The position numbers were made by a program, and so were the translations under genes. Below are positions 38,201 to 50,327 of a stretch of DNA of 64,000 nucleotides, in pieces; within the stretch, counting starts at the first letter, position 1; the number at the start of each line of letters is the position of its first letter. The notes below the pieces were generated by a model. That model did no database searches. It worked only from the letters and a program-made list of their open reading frames with translations, and had not been told where the DNA came from. This DNA is from Ailanthus altissimus. Its lineage: Eukaryota > Streptophyta > Magnoliopsida > Sapindales > Simaroubaceae. Location of the stretch: contig OX327697.1 in assembly GCA_946807835.1 (NCBI GenBank), positions 6,215,001-6,279,000 of the forward strand, given 5' to 3'.

Positions 38201-39108
38201 CAAGTAAAATTTGATGCCCAGTTGTGGAACTAACACATCTAGAACAGCTGACCTTCATCAATGTAACGTTCTGATTGTTTCATGAGCTCGCCAATAAAAA
38301 TCACTGTAGAAGTCGTGCCATCTCCACTAATATCATCTTGAGCAACAGCTGTCCTTGCAATCATGACAGCTGTTGGATTTTGGATTTGCTGCAAGAATTG
38401 CCGAAAAATTAGCCAAGGAAACACCATACACATAACAGTTACTTAAAGTCTACACATGCATAAATGCTCACACGACAAAAAACAATTTTGCAGCAATCCA
38501 GCATCTGGAAAACCTCCATTTTCTAAAATAATTATATTTAATAATCGCTGGTAAAACCAAAAAGATATGAGTTTTGTATTTGAATGCTATAGATTTCCCT
38601 CTTAAAACGCCCACTATTTTAAATGCTTCAGTAACAGTTGCTTAAACAAGAAAGTATACAGATCCTTAAACATTAAGAAAACAGATTTCAATAATTTAAA
38701 CATAGTGTAAGTGAACTTCTCGTTCTAGATCCCAAATAAACAGAAAGATCTAGGGCTTTTTCAATAACAAAAACAAATCAAATAAATAATAAACAAACCA
38801 TTTCTTTCAAGAGAGTATTGCCATCCTTAGTGAGCTTGATGTCTCCGGCCCCGCCAACAAGCCTAAAAGACGCTAGCAAGTAAATCTCAGTAAACTGTTA
38901 AGAATGATAATCAAGATAATAAATTAAAAATTTTAAATTTTTAAAAAAAATGAACAATGACAATAATAACATACATTTTGATGGTGCCTTTCGGGCCGAG
39001 ATTCGTCTTGAGAACGTCTTGAAGGCCCTTAGCGGCGTTGATGTTCATGTGAAGTGCTGCTGATTTGTTCAGCACTTCTGCGTTTGGATTCAAAACTCGC
39101 AGCGACAT
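32237..39108 (-). CDS. CCT6: T-complex protein 1 subunit zeta (CCT6), complete
   Basis: Fifteen exons on the minus strand join in frame to 535 residues: 39108-38975, 38862-38799, 38388-38253, 37967-37816, 37728-37681, 37543-37451, 36951-36845, 35403-35289, 35179-35093, 34179-33975, 33824-33730, 33051-32983, 32891-32784, 32686-32568, 32312-32237. All borders are GT-AG. This is one of eight subunits of the cytosolic TRiC/CCT chaperonin, which folds actin, tubulin and other proteins in an ATP-driven ring. Visible ATP-site motifs are NLGPKGT (36-42), GDGTTST (88-94) and GAGAFE (413-418). The zeta assignment rests on segments such as [38 protein letters not shown] and the C-terminus [12 protein letters not shown]. 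Intron 7 (36844-35404) contains a transposon with a captured gene piece. No coding defect is seen. Confidence 0.97.
35791..36754. mobile_element. hAT-like non-autonomous element in a CCT6 intron, carrying a captured gene fragment
   Basis: The ends are GTAGGGATGACAA (35791) and, inverted, GTAGGGATGGCCAA (ending 36754), both next to repeated ccgg/cggatt/gggtt words. The flanks are ctacagtg (left) and ctagtatagtg (right); without three bases these match at 7 of 8, an imperfect hAT-size duplication. The interior includes a two-exon piece of a PRAF-type gene. It carries no transposase. Confidence 0.65.
36216..36468 (+). pseudogene. Captured fragment of a PRAF-type (PH, RCC1, FYVE domain) gene, two exons and intron
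   Basis: From the ATG at 36216 the translation starts MVDLVS, then is shifted, then gives HDIEQ, ending in a GT splice donor at 36269. After 112 bases with a T-rich start and a TTTTGCAG acceptor, the frame continues at 36381 with [20 protein letters not shown] and KFYPFRLS. This is the N-terminus and start of the PH domain of plant PRAF-type proteins (family knowledge: DIEQALIALKKGAQLLKYG). The retained intron shows capture at the DNA level. It is on the strand opposite to CCT6 and has a stop and frameshift, so it is not functional. Confidence 0.8.
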
Positions 39109-39400
39109 CTTCTTTGCTTCTCTCTCTCTCTCTCTTTTAAACTTTTCTTTTCCGGTTGTGTTCGTCGAATGAGAGAAAGTTTGTTACTAGTGCTTACTCA
39201 AATGGTTGAGAGAGTGCTTCTCTGTAGTTGCATCCAACAACTGAACTGAACTGAGAGACGAGAAAAGAGAGAGGGTTTTAGGGCTTTCTCAAACTTCACT
39301 TGATTATTATTTCTCGCTTCAAATGAACGAAACGCACCGTTTAGCTTTGAGAATGAATTTTATCATCTAGATACTCGAGTTTTATATTTTGTCTAATAAA
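39109..39400 (-). promoter_or_regulatory. CCT6 5' leader and proximal promoter
   Basis: A (CT)n run at 39119-39134 reads as (GA)n on the coding strand, in the likely 5' leader, and more pyrimidine/purine-rich DNA extends to about 39290. No clear TATA box is seen, which is common for housekeeping genes. Confidence 0.45.
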
Positions 39401-39597
39401 GGCATAATTTGTTACATATTCTTGTATAAATCCCCATGCTAATTTTTGATTGGACACAATATTGCAATTAATTAATTGTTGCTATAAAAAAATTTATAAA
39501 GGCCAAGTCTAGACTCACGTATGTTTGTAGATACATTTAACAAAGTAAGATATGTCGACTTAAGTCATTTTATGAGGCTTAATCTGTGAGTTGTAGT

Positions 39598-41689
39598 TGT
39601 TGAGATTTATACTTACGTGGCATCTATTTATGTATGAATGTTTGTTTAATATATATACTAGTATTATCATTTTATTAAATTACTAATTATATTTTATATA
39701 TGGTAAAATGCTTATAACGTTTCAGACATTGTATGATTTGAAAGAGTTCAGATCTGGTTTAAAAGAATTTAGATCAATGCTAAGGATTAGCAATGCTAAG
39801 AGTTATAAATACTAAGAGTTGGCACTGATAAGAGTTATCACGTTATAAGAGTCAGTAATATTTAAAGAGTTAGAGTCTTGTCTGAAATAGGATAAAGACC
39901 TAACAATATATTAGTAATATTTTAGTTGCAAAGAGTTACAAATAGTGCTTGGAAATGACATTATGCAAATATGTTCTTAAAATATTATGTTCTTGATCTA
40001 TCTTCACAGATGCTAGTCTGTCAGTGAATACCTTAATAAATATATAAATCAGTGTATGTCTATATCTGGATGGTCTAGATGGTTAGTCTTAACAGACCAT
40101 AAGTTTAATAGAAGCTCGTATAGAGGTATAAGTATTTAGTAAGGATTGAATACTGAACAGATTCAAAAAGACCTCAAATAGACATCCCATAAAGCCATCA
40201 ATGGAGGGTCTTTTGAGTTGAGTAGTATTCGTGGTCTTTTGACCTGAGTGCCATGATGAGCTTGTGAGTGATCCACCATACTTTAGTTCTATATATGTCA
40301 AAAATCTTTCATAGTCTAACTGTTGGGTGTCGCTAGGTAATGTTCGATGCTCATGGAGTCCGGTATGCATAGATATAGGATTTATCAACTCAATTGGGTG
40401 AGTAATATATCTTAATGCTCTAATATTGTATTTCAAAAAGTCTTATAGCCATAAGCAGTAATTCCCCAAAAAAACGTTTAACCATAGGGATAAATAATAT
40501 CACAAAAGTATTTGGAAATATTATTTATTGAAATACAATTCTAGAGAAAAGCTTACAATCGAGCATATGGAGATTTGACAGTGTTGATCTATATCTTTCC
40601 TTTACTAGGATATGAATGATGGAGAGATTATACGAATATGTTATAAGCTCAACTTCTATGGTCTAACGCACCACTTTGTAATATCTGTAACGTGTGTATG
40701 GGACGTCACTCCCAGACGTATAGAGAAGTTTCATATGACAATTCGAGCATGGACCTAGAGAGTCTCACAATATGAAATGTACTTGTTGTGCACTGGGGCA
40801 ATACTGTGGATTGAACAGTTCCATCCTAAAAATTTCAACAAATTGAAAATTTATTTCAGGGTTCCTCAGGTTGTGCACTTGTCTAGATTTAAATGTTAAG
40901 TACATCATTTAATTAGTTAGCAAGAGTTAACTAATTAAATGTTAACAAGTAGCATACTTTTGTTCTATGAATTATTTCACTATGAAATCACTTATTAACC
41001 ACAAATAAGATAAAAAATTAATTATTCAAATAGTTTTTAAATAATTGAATAAATATTATTTAAATAAATAATAATATTTATTTAGTTGTTTATTATTATG
41101 GTTTAGGTGGGAGACATATAACTAGTTAGGTAAAATAGCCACAAAATCTTATTTTTTAGTTTTGGCCACTTAATCAATTTTGGGAGCACTTATGAAGTGC
41201 TTAACATCCTTAAAAATTGAATTGAATAATTGATTAATAATTGGAAGCAAAAAACGTGGGAGGAAGAGAGGATTAGAGAGAGTTTTTGGTTTTGAGAATT
41301 GTTTTTAACAAATGGTTGTGAGAAAAACTAAAGAGAAAGAAAAATTAATTTTTATTATTTTTCTTTTAAGAAACAAAAATTTATTGTTGAAAATTTAGTT
41401 CCTACTATTCTAGCTTCACAATCCCATCGGATTGTTGTGAATTAGATTTGTACAATAGTGTACTTCAAGGTGAGCACAAGGTTAGAGGTAGCAAGAATTC
41501 GAAATTGAAAGTTTCACCAAAGTTCTTCAAATGTATGTTTTATGTAATTTATATTGTTGATGATATAAGTTACATGTGTATATGTTGATTATATACTTAA
41601 TTCCATTGTGAAATCGTGTATATGATACATGTATTTAATTTTTTCAATATGTACACAATCACATGCATACACCATAAAACACGTTAACA
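39598..41689 (+). repeat. 5' LTR of the copia element
   Basis: 2092 bp, TGTTGAGATTTATAC ... cacgttaaca. Nearly collinear with 46890-48963. It includes an antisense reading frame (40436-40089) that recurs in all relatives of this LTR in the window. Confidence 0.95.
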
Positions 41690-41703
41690 AGTGATATCAG
41701 AGC
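41690..41703 (+). other. Primer-binding site of the copia element
   Basis: agtgatatcagagc directly after the 5' LTR, close to the TGGTATCAGAGC complement of initiator Met-tRNA that primes copia reverse transcription. Confidence 0.8.
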
Positions 41704-42922
41704 ATGTTTATTGTGTTTCTAGGTTGTTTGAGTGTTATATGAAGTGTTTAGAATGCTTGAAAATAGTAAAAATTGTATTTTAAAATATTTAAAGTGTAGA
41801 AAAATGGTTTATGTCAAAAAAATATAGTGGCGCCTCGAACCGAATGCTGGGGCGTTATTTGTGATAACACTAGGGCGTTAAGGTGCTTAACATATGGGCG
41901 TTAAAAAGGCAGAACGCCAGAGCGTTCATATATTGAACGTGGGGGCGTTTAAGTGTTGAACGTCGAGGCATTTATAAGTCAGAAACCCAGGTCACTTAAG
42001 GTTGAAGAAAAAAAAAGAGTAAAATTTTTTTTGGAGCATTATATTGTATAATGCTATAACGTTCAACTTTTAATGTTAATCATTCTAAACAATACATTTC
42101 AATTTGAAAATTTTGCATGTGAGGTTCATTTAATACAATTATAATTGTTATATCATTGTATTAAACGTTGTATATATATTTGTTTATTCTTATTAATCAT
42201 AATGGGAGCCCTATTGATGGGGTTAGTTGTGCATACATAAAAAAACAATCTAATTATAAATTAGATTCGTATGAGATGCGAAAATTTATTATACTTGTTA
42301 ATGATAATAATAATTATTAAAATAATAATTTAAAAAAATCTCTCTAAATTAGATTAAATATTATTGTATTATGAGATAATATTATATAACGATCCGTTTT
42401 GTCAATACGGTATTAGATGGTTCACTTCGGTCTTTTTCAATGTTGCTACGATGTGAAGGATTGGTCGGGGTGATTTAGGCTATGCCAGTTAAACATAAGA
42501 TGGGATAAATATATGCGAACGTATTACTCAATATTGTTACAGCGTGAGAGTTATGCTAGTAGCATATATTTGATGATTGACAAGTTAATCTGGAATACAC
42601 TTATCCAATATTGTTACAGCGTGAGGATAAGGTACATTTAGAATCAGTGGTAAGAGTTGTCTACCTTTTGGGTTTACAAAAGCCAATATTACTACAGCGT
42701 GAGGCTAGAGTAAGATGCCAATGGGATACACTTCTCACTATATAGTTTAAAGAATCTATAACTATTATTTTCCCATTTGAGAGATTAAAAAGATTATGTA
42801 AAATAGTGATAGGGCATTTCTAGATTAAAAAATGTATAACTGTTATACCCATGATCTAAAACGTTATTTATTAGCGATTAAAATATTTTGCTAATATGTT
42901 ATTTTAATCTTGTCGAGATTAA
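41704..42922 (+). other. Untranslated leader of the copia element
   Basis: No domain recognised. At 41825-41990 are repeated gggcgtt/aacgcc words, and at 42400-42720 the phrase ttgttacagcgtgag or close variants occurs several times (for example near 42433, 42530, 42610, 42690). Confidence 0.6.
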
Positions 42923-43750
42923 ATGGCTTCAAGCAACTTATTAGTCTATATCCTTAATGCGCACCAACTCAAAGATGTAGAAAATTATGCTGATTGACTT
43001 ATAAATCTCAAAATAATTCTGGATTTTGAGAAGTTTGAATATGTAATTGATTAACGCCTACCTCGAGTTATTTCTAATGATGCTTCTCTAGAAAAAAAAA
43101 TGAGACATATCAAAAATGGTTGGATGACAATTTGAAAGTTAAATCGTATATCCTCGGCTTAATGTCTATAGAGCTTCAAAGGGAGCATGTCTACATGGAC
43201 AGTGCTAAGAGTATAATGCTCCACTTAAAAGAGCTATTTGGTGACTATCGTCAAGTTGATATATGCAGAGTTGCCAAATATCTCTTTCAAGCTAGACTAC
43301 CTGAGGGCAGTCCAGTAAGTCCCCTGTCTTCAAGATTATACTTTATATTGAGAGGTTAGAAACCATAGATATCTCACTACGCAATACATTGGGGAACAAT
43401 TCGATTCTTCAATCACTTCCAAGGTCATTTGTACAGTACATCATGAACTTCAACATGCAAGGATTGACCCCTTACTTATGCTTATCTGCATAACATGCTG
43501 AAAATAGCTCAAGAAGACATGAACAAAGAGGGCACGACCCTCTATATTCAGGGTGCTTCATCTTTTGTCCCAAAGAATTTTAAGAAATTTAAAAGGAAGA
43601 ATAAAAAGAAAGCAAAGTATGCACCTAAAATAGGTCCTTAAAAGTAACATATGTCCAAGCCCCAACATAAGAACAACGCAAAATGAAAATGTGTCCATTG
43701 TAGCGAGGATGGGTATTGGAAGCAGAACTGCTCAAAATACCTTACCACGA
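42923..43750 (+). pseudogene. Copia gag remnant with zinc knuckle
   Basis: Begins ATGGCTTCAAGCAAC (MASSN) at 42923. An open part at 43120-43359 gives LKVKSYILGLMSIELQREH and MLHLKELFGDYRQVD, typical copia gag. A knuckle CVHCSEDGYWKQNC is at about 43690-43735, with Tyr where the family has His. Several stops interrupt it. Confidence 0.8.
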
Positions 43751-43770
43751 TTAAGAAAAACCCCTCATGT

Positions 43771-46700
43771 ATGCATTTTCCTATCATTGATATTTCTTTA
43801 GCATTTGATGCTAGTACTGGCTGGGTATTAGATAATGCTTGTTCTTCTCATATCTGTAATATGTTGCAGAATCTGAAGAAAGTTAAAATGTTACAGCTTA
43901 GAGAAGTACAACTTTGTGTTGAAATGGATATTTCCCGCATGTTGAGGCTATTGGATATTTTAATTTACTTCTTCCATGTAATACAATTGTTGTATTGAAT
44001 AATTGTTACTATGTGCTAAACATTATCCGACAAATTATTTCCATTCTTGTATTGGATAGTTAAGGATATCATATGTATGTTCGGAATCGTTCCTTATGTT
44101 TGTATAATTATGATAACATTTTATTAGCTGAATGTTAGTTGATTAATAACCATTATATATTAGATATAAAAGAAAATATCATGAATATACAGATGAATGC
44201 TGATAATAACTCGGGAACTTTAAATGATACTGAATTGTGGTATATGAGATTAGGCCATATAGGTGTAAGATGCCTAACCTGTCTGGTTAAGGATGGTCAG
44301 ATACCTGATCTGACCATAGAGCTTTATCCATTTTGTGAATCTTGTATTCAAGGAAAAATGACCAAAGCTCCATTTATTGGTGTTGGACACCGCACCACTG
44401 ATTTATTAGAACTTGTACATAGTGATCTATGTGGTCCAATAAATCACATTACAACGGATGGCTTTCGATACTTCATTATCTTTATCGTCACGATTTAGAT
44501 ATGTGTTTTTTATAAAACCAAAGTTAGAAACTTTTGAAAAGTTCAAAGAGTTTCGAATCGAAGTAGAGAAACAAATTGAAAAGTATATCAAGTGCATTTG
44601 ATCAGATCGAAGTGGTGAATATATGAGCAGTAAATTTTTAGATTATTTGAAAGAGAATGAGATTCTTGCTCAGTATAGTCCTCTAGGTACTCCACAACAC
44701 AATGGTATTTCAAAGAGGAGGAATAAAAATTTATTGGATATGGTTCGATCGATTATAAGCTTCACCAATCTCCCTGAATACCTATGGGCTATGCTCTAAA
44801 AAATGGTACTCATATATTGAACAGAGTTCCATCGAAAGCTATTCATTCTACTCCTTATGAGATATGGAATGGAAAAAAAATCAAGTCTTAAATATGTTAA
44901 GATTTGTGGCTATCCTACTTACATAAAAGTTATGCAATATGATAAACTTGCACCTAAAGGATACAAGTATTAGTTCATTAGATATCCTAAGAATTCAATG
45001 GGGTATCAATTCTATAATTTTGAGGAACTAAAGGTGTTCGTTGCTCGAAATGCCACTTTTTTTAGAGAAACATTTTTTTATGGATCGTGGAGATTGTAGA
45101 AAGATTAAATTAGATGAACTCAATCGAGACGTAAATGAACCAACGATGGAACCTCATGTTCAATTGAGCAGAATACCTTTGACACACCTTCCATATAGGT
45201 CAGAAATGATATCAAGGCCACCTGATAGGTATGGTTCAATACCTGAATATGTTCTTGGTATTTTCTTGATTGAAGAAAAAGATCATTTGACTTATAGAGA
45301 GGCGATGTTGAACATCGATTCTGGAAAATGACAAGAGGCCATGAATTCTTAGATTGACTCAATGCATCAAAATCAAGTCTGGGACTTGGTTGAAATTCTC
45401 GAAAGAATTATTCCTATCGGTTGTAAATAGATTTACAAGTGGAAGCGCGAGATCAATGAGAAAGTAGAGACTTTCAAGGCTCGTTTGGTGGTGAAAGGTT
45501 ATAGTTAGTGATCTGGGATCGATTATGAGGAAACCTTCTCACCAGTAGCGATGCTTAAGTCAATTTGAATTTTACTGACAATTGCTATATATTATGACTA
45601 TGAAATTTAGCAAATGGATGTAAAAACGGTGTTCTTAAATGGATATCTTGAAGAAGATATCTATATGGAACAACCTGAAGATTTTACATCTAGCTAAACT
45701 TCTGGAAGTCTATTTATGGACTTAAGCAGGCTTCCCGAAGTTGGAATCTTCATTTTAATGAAATAATTAGAGGGTCTGATTTCATCAAGAAGAAAGAAAA
45801 ATTATGTGTGTATAAAAAGAGCAGTGAGAGTATGATAGTCTTCTTGGTTCTTTATGTGGATGAAATAGTTATTATCGGAAATGATATTGGTATGTTTCAA
45901 TCAGTTAAAAACTATCTTAGTAAGAATTTCTCCATGAAGGATTTGTGAGAGGCTTCCTATATACTGGGTATAAAGCTTTATAGGGATAAAGCTTTATAGG
46001 GATAAAGCTTTATAGGGATAACGCTTTATAGGGATAAAGCTAGGAGACTTATATGACTCTCTCAATCATCATATATAGATAATGTCTTAGAAATGTATAA
46101 TTTCAGTAATTGTAAGACAATTAATATACCTTTTAGACATGGCGTTCATTTTTCGAGGAAGATGTGTCCTCAAAGTGAAGATGAAAAGGTTAGAATGTCT
46201 AACATACCATATACATCAACTGTAGAAAGCTTGATATATGCCATGATGTGTACGAGACCTGACATCAGTATAGCTATAAGTGTTACAAGCCGGTATCAAT
46301 CTGATTTAGGTGAAAGCCATTGGATGGTTGTGAAACATATCCTCAAATATTTTAAAAGAACTAAGGACAAGTTTATAATATCTGGAGAAAGTGACTTACA
46401 AGTGAGAGGATACATAGATTCAGACTTTTAGTCTGATCTAAATGATATCTGGGATATGTATTCATTCTTAATAGTGATGCAGTTAGTTAGAAGATCAACA
46501 AACAGTTGTTCACAACGGATTCCATAATAAAGACAGAATATATTGCAGCCTTAGAAGTAACAAAAGAAGCAGTATGGATACGCAAATTGTTGCTGAACTT
46601 AGAATAGTTTCAAGTGCAATGGATATTATACCACTATTTTGTGACAACAATAGAGCCATTGCACAAGCTAAAGAGCCGAGAGCACACAAAAAGTCTAAGC

Positions 46701-46876
46701 ATGTGGAAAGAAAATACCATATCATTAGAGAAATCTTGGCTAGAGGAGATGTAATAGTTTGTAGAGTAAACTCTATAAATAATGTAGCGGACTCATTTAC
46801 TAAAGCCTTAACTCCAAAAGTATTTGAGAGCTATGTAAAGTCAATGGGTATTCGATACCATCGTGAATGGCACTAA
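43771..46876 (+). pseudogene. Copia pol remnant: protease, integrase, reverse transcriptase, RNase H
   Basis: Domains appear in copia order. The protease box is GWVLDNACSSHIC (about 43820-43860; family DSGASSH, Gly lost). Integrase follows at 44215-44480 (LWYMRLGHIGVR, CESCIQGKM, ELVHSDLCGPI). RT is at 45470-46080, with QMDVKTVFLNGYLEEDIYM and the catalytic box YVDEIVII, where the second Asp of YVDD has become Glu. RNase H and the C-terminus are at 46180-46876 (CTRPDISIAISVTSRYQ, CDNNRAIAQAKEPRAHKKSK, VADSFTKAL). Stops and frameshifts are numerous, so no polyprotein can be made. A 16-bp minisatellite lies in the RT region. Confidence 0.9.
45970..46040 (+). repeat. 16-bp minisatellite inside the copia RT region
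   Basis: The unit ataaagctttataggg repeats about four times (one copy has taacgc). Relatives encode one LGIKLYRD here. Three extra 16-bp units add 48 bases, which keeps the phase but brings in stops. Confidence 0.9.
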
Positions 46877-46889
46877 AGCAAGTGAGAGT

Positions 46890-48963
46890 TGTTGGAATTT
46901 ATGCTTACGTGCCATCCTTTTATGTATGAATATTTATTTAATATTTATATTAGTATTATCATTTCATTAAATCGCTAATTATATTTTATATATGGTAAGA
47001 TGCTTATACTATTTCAGACATTATATGATTTGGAAGAGTTTAGATCTGGTCTAAAAAAGTTTAGATCAGTTCTAAAAATTAGCAACGCTGATAGTTATAA
47101 ATGTTAAGAGTTAGCATTGATAAGAGTTATTAAGTATAAGAGTCAGCGATATCTAAAGAGTTAGAGTATTGTCTGAAATAGGACATAGACCTGACAATAT
47201 ATTAGTAATGACACAGTTACAAAGAGTTGCAAATAGTGCTAGAAAATGTCATTATGCAAATATGTTATCAAAATATTATGTTCTTGATCTATCTTCACTA
47301 ATGCTAGTCTGTCAATGAATACCTTAATAAATATATAGATCGGTGTATGTCTATATCTAGATGGTCCAGATGGTTAGTCTTAGTAGATCATGAGTTTAGT
47401 GGAAGGTCGTATAGATGTATAGGCATTCAATAAGGATTGAATACTGAACAGACTCATAAAGACCTCTAATAGACATCCCATAAAGTCGTCAATGGAGGGT
47501 CTTTCGAGTTGAGTAGTATTCGTGGTCATTTGACCTGAGTACCACGGTGGGGTTGTGAGTGATTCACCATACTTTAGTTCCACATATGTCAGAAACCTTT
47601 TATGGTCTGACTGTTGGGTGTCGCTGGGTATAGTCCGATGCTCATGGAGTCCGATGTGTATAGATATAGGATCCATCAACTCATTTGGGTGAGTAATATA
47701 TCATAATGCTTTAATATTGTATTTAAGAAAGTCTTATGGCCATATGCAGTAATTTCAGGGAAAAGAATTTAATCCTAGGAATAAATAATATCATAGAAGT
47801 ATTTAGGAATATTATTTATTGAAATACAATTCTAGAGATAAACTTACAATCAGGCATATTGAGATTTGACATTGTGTATCTATATCTCCCATCTACTTGG
47901 ATATAAATAATAAAGGATTATACGAATATGTTATAAGCTAAACTTCTATGGTCTAATACTCTACTTTGTAATATTTATAACGTGTGTGTGAGGTGTCGTT
48001 CACGGACGTATGAAGGAGTTCCATATGATAAGTCGGGCGTAGACCTAGAGAGTTTCAAAATATGAAGTGTACTTGTTATGTACTGGGGCAGTATTATGGA
48101 TTGAACAGTTCCATTCTAGAAATTTCAACAAACTGAAAATTTATTTCAAAGTTCCTCAGGTTGTGCACTTGTCTAGACTTAAATGTTAAATACATTACTT
48201 AATTAGTTAATAAGAGTTGTTAACTAATTAAATGTTAATAAGTGGCACAATTTTGTTCTATGAATTGTTTCACCATGAATTCATCTATTAACCATGTTAA
48301 TAAAATTAAATAAGGTAATAAATTAATTATTTAAGTAGTTTTTGAAAAATTGAATAAATATTATTTAAATAAATAATAATATTTATTTAGTTGTTTATTA
48401 TTATGGTTTAGGTGGGAGACATATATCTAATTAAGTATAATAGCCATAAAATTTTGTTTTTTTATTTTTGGTCACTTAATCAATTTTGGGAGCACTTATG
48501 AAGTGCTTAACACACCTAAAAATTGAATTAAATAATTGTTTAACAATTGGAAGGAAAAAAAAAACATGGGAGGAAGAGAGGATTAGAGAGAGTTTTTGGT
48601 TTTGAGAGTTTTTCTTTGAACAAAGGGTTATGAGAAAAACTAGAAAGAAAGAAAAATCAATTCTTATTATTTTTCTTTCAATAAACAAAAACTTCACAAT
48701 CCCACAGAATTGTTGTGAATTAGAACAATAGTGTACTTCAAGGTGAGCTCAAGGTTGGCACTAGCAAGAATATGGAATTGAAATCTTCACCGAAGTTCTT
48801 CAAATGTATGTTTTCTGTAATCTTATATTGTTGATGATATAAGTTACATGTGTATATGTTGATTATATGCTTAATTTCGTTGTGAAATCGTGTATATGAT
48901 ACATGTATTTAGTTTTTTCAACATATACATAATCACATGCATACACAATAAAATACATTAATA
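46890..48963 (+). repeat. 3' LTR of the copia element
   Basis: 2074 bp, TGTTGGAATTTATGC ... atacattaata. A short purine-rich stretch (aaagcaagtgagag) lies just before it as the polypurine tract. Followed directly by the target duplication gtagt. Confidence 0.95.
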
Positions 48964-48968
48964 GTAGT

Positions 48969-49374
48969 TTGGTAGGTATAATGTTACACTAAATAAAATC
49001 TAAAGTATTTGAAGCCTTAGACTAAGGCCCACTTGAAGTGAAATTTATCTCAAATTAAAGGTAAGTCCATGTTATTAAGGTTAATAAAGAAATACAAGCC
49101 GAATAAGGCACTTTTTCGCTCTTAGAATCTTTCTAAATAGTAAGGTTCTTATTTGAATTGGTAAATAATTAACATGATAGTGCTTTGTTTAGAATAAAAT
49201 TAGTATTTTGCCTCTTTTATTTATTAAATTCATGTTTTCCTTTTAATCGGGTTAAAACTCATTAAACAAGCTGAAGGAAGATATTGAGCTAAATAAGGAG
49301 TCTTTACAAGGTACAAAACATTAACCCTATAAAAACTATTTTTTTACTTGTAAAAAGACAACTTATTCACCATA
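48969..49374. other. Short intergenic stretch, nothing recognised
   Basis: AT-rich, no reading frame or repeat that I recognise. Confidence 0.6.
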
Positions 49375-49382
49375 CTTTTGCC

Positions 49383-50319
49383 TAGAGCTGGGCAAATTTG
49401 CAATCTACAATTGGACTAAAGTTGAACTAATCTATTTTAATAAAATAGAATTGATTAGTTCAATTCCCAGAAACTAATTGAACTAGTTCAGTTCAATTCA
49501 GATTTTAGTTTTTGAGTTTGATTTGGTTGCTGACAAATTCTCAAACCAAAAGACAAGTCAAATACCCAAAATTTCTCACAATATTGAAATCCATTGATTA
49601 AACTGTCATTATTGTAGCTCCTACTAACAAGCCTATTACAATAACAATTATGACCTAAGAAAGATGTTGATATTTCCTAGAATCAAAACCCAATCTCTAA
49701 GAAAAATGAGTTTAGAAACCAAATAAGCATTTTTCAAGATAAATCAAGTTCAACTCTAGGAAGTTTCCCAACACATTCAATAATTCAACTTTGAAATAAA
49801 GTTAACAAGGAAAAGAACAAGAAGCAGCAATAGAGTAGAGAATGAGAGAAGAAGTAATTATAAGAGGCAACGACAACAATAAAATAGAAAGCATGCGGTA
49901 GTAGCAACAGCTGGTGATGATGATAGTAATAAAACGATGGCGCAACAAAATGCCATCAAAAAGATGATCTACCTAAAAGTCCAAAACGCAACGTGTTTTT
50001 TTTTATAGAAAGAGAAAGACAATCTCCCCTAACTAAAACTCGTTGGGTTTTTATTTCTTAAGAGAGGAGGGGAGGGTGGAGATGGAGGGTTGTCAGAACA
50101 CAATGTTTTGATAGCTTATGTATTTTTTTTAATCTTTTGGTAGGTTTAGGTGTCTTTTTTTTATTTTAGATTGAATTGAATCGAAAACCAACAAAATTTG
50201 TTGATTCTGGTGTAGCAGAATAGATCGATTCTAGAACCCTAAACCAAACCAAACGAAATAAAAAATTTCGATTTGGTTCGATCAATTTTTTTAGTTCACC
50301 TGAATTGTGCCTAGTCTTA
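49383..50319. mobile_element. hAT-like non-autonomous element
   Basis: The ends TAGAGCTGGGCAAATTTG (49383) and, inverted, TAAGACTAGGCACAATTC (ending 50319) are similar. The flanks cttttgcc (49375-49382) and ctttttcc (50320-50327) match at 7 of 8. Both ends are next to gttcaattca / accaaaccaaa words, as in the MITE at 6376. The interior has purine- and pyrimidine-rich runs but no transposase. Confidence 0.6.
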
Positions 50320-50327
50320 CTTTTTCC

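Larger units (their letters stand above)
39598..48963 (+). mobile_element. Ty1/copia LTR retrotransposon, structurally complete, coding dead
   Basis: Two LTRs of about 2.1 kb (39598-41689 and 46890-48963) start TGTTG and end ttaaca/ttaata. The element is flanked by a perfect 5-bp duplication gtagt (39593-39597 and 48964-48968). A primer-binding site follows the 5' LTR. The domain order gag, protease, integrase, RT, RNase H is that of copia elements. All coding parts have stops and frameshifts. The LTRs are still very similar by eye, so the insertion is not ancient. Confidence 0.95.
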
